From positions 1 to 57,159 of the forward strand of contig CAXQZU010000005.1 of assembly GCA_964228555.1 (NCBI GenBank): 57,159 nucleotides of DNA, written 5' to 3'. Origin of the DNA: CAXQZU01 sp964228555 (GTDB taxonomy: Bacteria; Planctomycetota; PLA2; JAEUHO01). The notes beneath the pieces are model-generated. The model had not been told where the DNA came from. It saw only the letters and a program-made list of their open reading frames with translations, and ran no database searches. A program made the position numbers and the translations under genes. Below are positions 55,048 through 57,159 of this stretch, piece by piece. Positions within the stretch are counted from its first letter, which is position 1, and each line of letters opens with the position of its first letter.

Positions 55048-56982
55048 ATGCGCGCGCGCTACACGATCCGCCTCGAGCAGCCCCACCACCACGTGATCGG
55101 CGTGGAGGCCGAGTTCCGCGGCCTGCCCGCCGGGCCCGTGCACGTTGCCATGCCGCAGTGGGTGCCGGGCCACTACGCGATGCAGAACAACGCGCGCTTC
55201 GTCCAGGACCTCAAGGCCTTCGTGGGCCGCAAGGCTGTGCGCGCCACCAAGGTGGGCAATGGCGCCTGGGAGGTGGAGACGGGCGGGGCCAGCGACCTGG
55301 TGCTGCGCTACGACGTCTTCGGCCACCACCTGGGCAGCAGCGCCTGCTTCTACGACGACACGCAGTGCCAGATCCACGGCGGCGCCGCCTTCGTCTACGT
55401 GGAGGGGCACCAGGACGCGCCCTGCGAGCTGGTGGTGGCGCGCAAGCCTGCGGCGTGGAAGGTGGCCACGGGGCTCGTGCCGGCCGGGCGCGATCGCTGG
55501 CGCGCGCCCACCTACGACGACTTCATCGACTGCCCGGTCAAGGTGGGCCGCTTCCACCACGAGGCCTTCACCGTGCGCGGCAAGCAGCACCACGTCGTGG
55601 TGAGCGACCTGGGCGACACGGCGCGCAACCTGCCGCGCCTCGTGCGCGACACGAAGGCGTTCGTGACGTGGGTGGGCGACATGTTCGGCGGCTTCCCCTA
55701 CAAGGACTACTGGTTCCTCTACGACCTCTCGCCCACGCGCTGCAAGGGCGGCGCCCTCGAGCACAAGAACAGCACGCACCTGGCGCTGCAGCTGCGGCTG
55801 GACTCGGCCGACCCCGAGGACTACGCCTGGATCGTGGCCGTGGGCTGCCACGAGTACTTCCACACGTGGAACGTCAAGCGCATCCGTCCCCAGCCGCTGG
55901 GCCCCTTCGACTACTCCTGCGAGCAGCACACCACCGACCTGTGGATCGCCGAGGGGCTGACGGACTACTACGCGTGGTATGCGCTGCGCCGCAGCGGCGT
56001 GCACACGGCCGGCGACTACCTCACCTACCTCGCGCGCTACATCGACCGCCTGCACGACATGCCCGGCCGCGAGCACATGACGCTGCGCGAGGCCTCGTGG
56101 GAGACGTGGAACCAGTCCTTCTGGACGGCCCGCCACAGCAGCGAGGAGACCAACGCCCTCAACCGCTTCGTGGACTACTACACCAAGGGCGCCATCGTGG
56201 GGGCGCTGCTGGACATCGAGCTGCGCGCCGCCACCGGCGCCCGCCGCGGCCTCGAGGACGTGTTCCGGCGCATGTGGAAGCAGCACGACCGCCCGCAGGG
56301 CTTCGCGCAGGGCGAGTTCGAGGACGCCGTCGAGGCGGTGGGCGGCGCCGCGCTGCGACGCCAGCTGGAGGCGTGGGTGGGCAGCACCCAGCCGCTGGAC
56401 TACGCGGCCACCTTCCGCAAGGCCGGCCTCGCCTTCCGCATGGAGAAGCCCACGGCCTCCGAGGACGGCTCCACGCGCCGGCGCAAGATCCTCGGCGCCT
56501 ACGGCATCGAGGTGGACGCCAGCAAGGAGTTCCCCAGCGTGACCAACGTGGTGCCCGGCACGCCCGCGGCGCGCGCGGGCGTCAACCGCGGCGACCAGCT
56601 GCTGGCGGTGGACGGCGTGCGCCTCAACGGCGCCTCGCTGCCGCGCCTGCTCAAGCAGCGCAAGGCCGGCGAGGCCCTCGAGCTGGTGCTGTTCCGCTAC
56701 GAGCGGCTGCGCCGCGTGCGCATGGTGCCGGCGGAGGACCGCCGCCTCGTGGCGCGCCTCGTCACCGACACGGCCGCGCCGCGCGCGGCCGCGGCCGTGC
56801 GCAAGGCCTGGGCGGATGGCGGGCGGGCGGATGCGGCCAAGTTGCGCGTTCTCTACGGCGGTTCGGTCAAGGGTTCGAACGCGGCGGCGATCCTGGGATT
56901 GGCCGAGGTGGACGGCGCGCTCGTGGGCGGCGCCAGCCTCGACGCCGCGGATTTCTGCAAGATCATCGACGCCTGTCCATAA
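55048..56982 (+). CDS. M61-family (glycyl) aminopeptidase with PDZ domain, fused in frame to a triosephosphate isomerase tail
   Basis: A 644-residue open frame. Residues 1-595 are a normal M61 peptidase: an N-terminal beta domain, zinc motif HEYFHTWN (about 268-275) with IAEGLTDYYAWYAL giving the third ligand, and a PDZ domain (about 485-570, VVPGTPAARAGVNRGDQLLAVDG). M61 enzymes trim N-terminal Gly or Ala. The gene should end shortly after AVRKAWADGG. Instead it continues into the C-terminal ~45 residues of TpiA (LRVLYGGSVKGSNAAAIL, DGALVGGASL), which cannot form a barrel by themselves. ATG 55048 has CGGAGA upstream. The join lies in a direct repeat at 56810-56833 and is probably not natural to the gene. 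Confidence 0.85.
   Translation: MRARYTIRLEQPHHHVIGVEAEFRGLPAGPVHVAMPQWVPGHYAMQNNARFVQDLKAFVGRKAVRATKVGNGAWEVETGGASDLVLRYDVFGHHLGSSACFYDDTQCQIHGGAAFVYVEGHQDAPCELVVARKPAAWKVATGLVPAGRDRWRAPTYDDFIDCPVKVGRFHHEAFTVRGKQHHVVVSDLGDTARNLPRLVRDTKAFVTWVGDMFGGFPYKDYWFLYDLSPTRCKGGALEHKNSTHLALQLRLDSADPEDYAWIVAVGCHEYFHTWNVKRIRPQPLGPFDYSCEQHTTDLWIAEGLTDYYAWYALRRSGVHTAGDYLTYLARYIDRLHDMPGREHMTLREASWETWNQSFWTARHSSEETNALNRFVDYYTKGAIVGALLDIELRAATGARRGLEDVFRRMWKQHDRPQGFAQGEFEDAVEAVGGAALRRQLEAWVGSTQPLDYAATFRKAGLAFRMEKPTASEDGSTRRRKILGAYGIEVDASKEFPSVTNVVPGTPAARAGVNRGDQLLAVDGVRLNGASLPRLLKQRKAGEALELVLFRYERLRRVRMVPAEDRRLVARLVTDTAAPRAAAAVRKAWADGGRADAAKLRVLYGGSVKGSNAAAILGLAEVDGALVGGASLDAADFCKIIDACP
56810..56833 (+). repeat. 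9-bp direct repeat at the M61/TpiA junction
   Basis: GGGCGGATG occurs at 56810-56818 and again at 56825-56833, exactly where M61-type sequence stops and TpiA-type sequence begins. Short identity of this kind can mediate a deletion or a mis-join during assembly. Confidence 0.75.
56825..56982 (+). pseudogene. tpiA: 3' remnant of triosephosphate isomerase
   Basis: The last ~50 codons of tpiA remain, including the phosphate-binding LYGGSVK and the DGALVGGASLDAADF end. The first ~200 residues (catalytic Lys, His and Glu) are missing. Codons such as GGT, GTT, TTG, GGA and TGT, and the TAA stop, are rare elsewhere in the window. secG follows 81 bp later, and tpiA-secG is a known alphaproteobacterial order, so the tail probably came with secG from another genome. 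Confidence 0.75.
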
Positions 56983-57063
56983 ACGTAAGCGAGAGGGTGG
57001 CCCTGGCGCCGGCGCGCCATCCGCCCTAAATAGTCCGCACGCCCTACCCCCGAGCGAGCCCCC

Positions 57064-57159
57064 ATGGCGACCGTCCTCCTGGTTGTGCACGTGCTTTTGT
57101 CCGTGGCCCTTATCATCGTCGTCCTCCTGCAGCGGAGCGAAGGCGGTGCTCTCGGCATC
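57064..57159 (+). CDS. secG: SecG preprotein translocase subunit, N-terminal part (runs off the window)
   Basis: The visible 32 residues start at ATG 57064 with a first transmembrane helix (VLLVVHVLLSVALIIVVLL), then QRSEGGALGI, the conserved cytosolic turn of SecG. SecG assists SecYE during protein export at the inner membrane. The LLQRSEGG form and the preceding tpiA tail are typical of Alphaproteobacteria as far as I recall. Codon choice (CTT, GTT, TTG, GGT, GCT) differs from the rest of the window. The remaining ~70 residues lie beyond the window. Confidence 0.85.
   Translation, partial: MATVLLVVHVLLSVALIIVVLLQRSEGGALGI

Overview
The window is 57 kb of very GC-rich bacterial DNA with tightly packed genes on both strands. 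No insertion sequence, phage gene, CRISPR array or rRNA is visible. The gene mix suggests a large-genome aerobic or facultative bacterium, perhaps Planctomycetota or a Myxococcota-like lineage. Pointers are a eukaryote-type Ser/Thr kinase, a Gld-type ABC system with a DUF4340 partner, fused IcmF mutase, class II ribonucleotide reductase, ebo genes, selenocysteine use and many lipoproteins of unknown role. The phylum is an inference with low confidence.

Layout. 1-9 kb: edge-truncated kinase, an EboB-type TatD hydrolase, a trans-sulfuration enzyme, a tiny basic ORF behind a hairpin, an RluA pseudouridine synthase, tRNA-Val, a small membrane protein, YceI, an M50 protease, initiator tRNA with terminator, an MFS transporter and a LuxR-type regulator. 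9-16.5 kb: trmB, an M28 peptidase, a lipoprotein, mutS and a divergent M23-like protein. 16.5-20.5 kb is a selenium locus: selA, a selD that is itself a selenoprotein (in-frame UGA), a SIS-domain gene, and convergently a second gene with an in-frame UGA encoding a thioredoxin-like lipoprotein with a Sec-x-x-Cys motif. 20.5-28 kb: exonuclease III, a DAO-family flavoprotein, two exported proteins of unknown role, an SDR, an NYN-domain protein and a membrane-anchored coiled-coil protein. 28.2-33 kb: a four-gene GldA/GldF/GldG/DUF4340 operon. 33-42 kb: Fe superoxide dismutase, a GspE/PilB ATPase with a methyltransferase-like N-terminal domain, dcd, a 900-bp gene-free stretch with strong hairpins, and nrdJ. 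42-57 kb: an MGDG-synthase-type glycosyltransferase, a DUF3187-like barrel, eboE with a MogA/MoaB gene, a large lipoprotein, icmF, a ZIP transporter, an M1 aminopeptidase with HEAT repeats and an M61 peptidase.

How the genes connect. SelA and SelD supply the selenocysteine machinery that the UxxC lipoprotein and SelD itself need; selB and tRNA-Sec are not in the window. NrdJ and IcmF both need adenosylcobalamin. dcd and nrdJ are neighbours and both serve deoxynucleotide supply. EboB and EboE belong to a metabolite-export system whose other members are not here, and the two are 43 kb apart.

Caution at the 3' end. The M61 reading frame runs without a stop into the last ~50 residues of triosephosphate isomerase, followed by secG. 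That tail has different codon habits and looks alphaproteobacterial, so the final ~330 bases may come from another genome (an assembly chimera) or from a recombination event.
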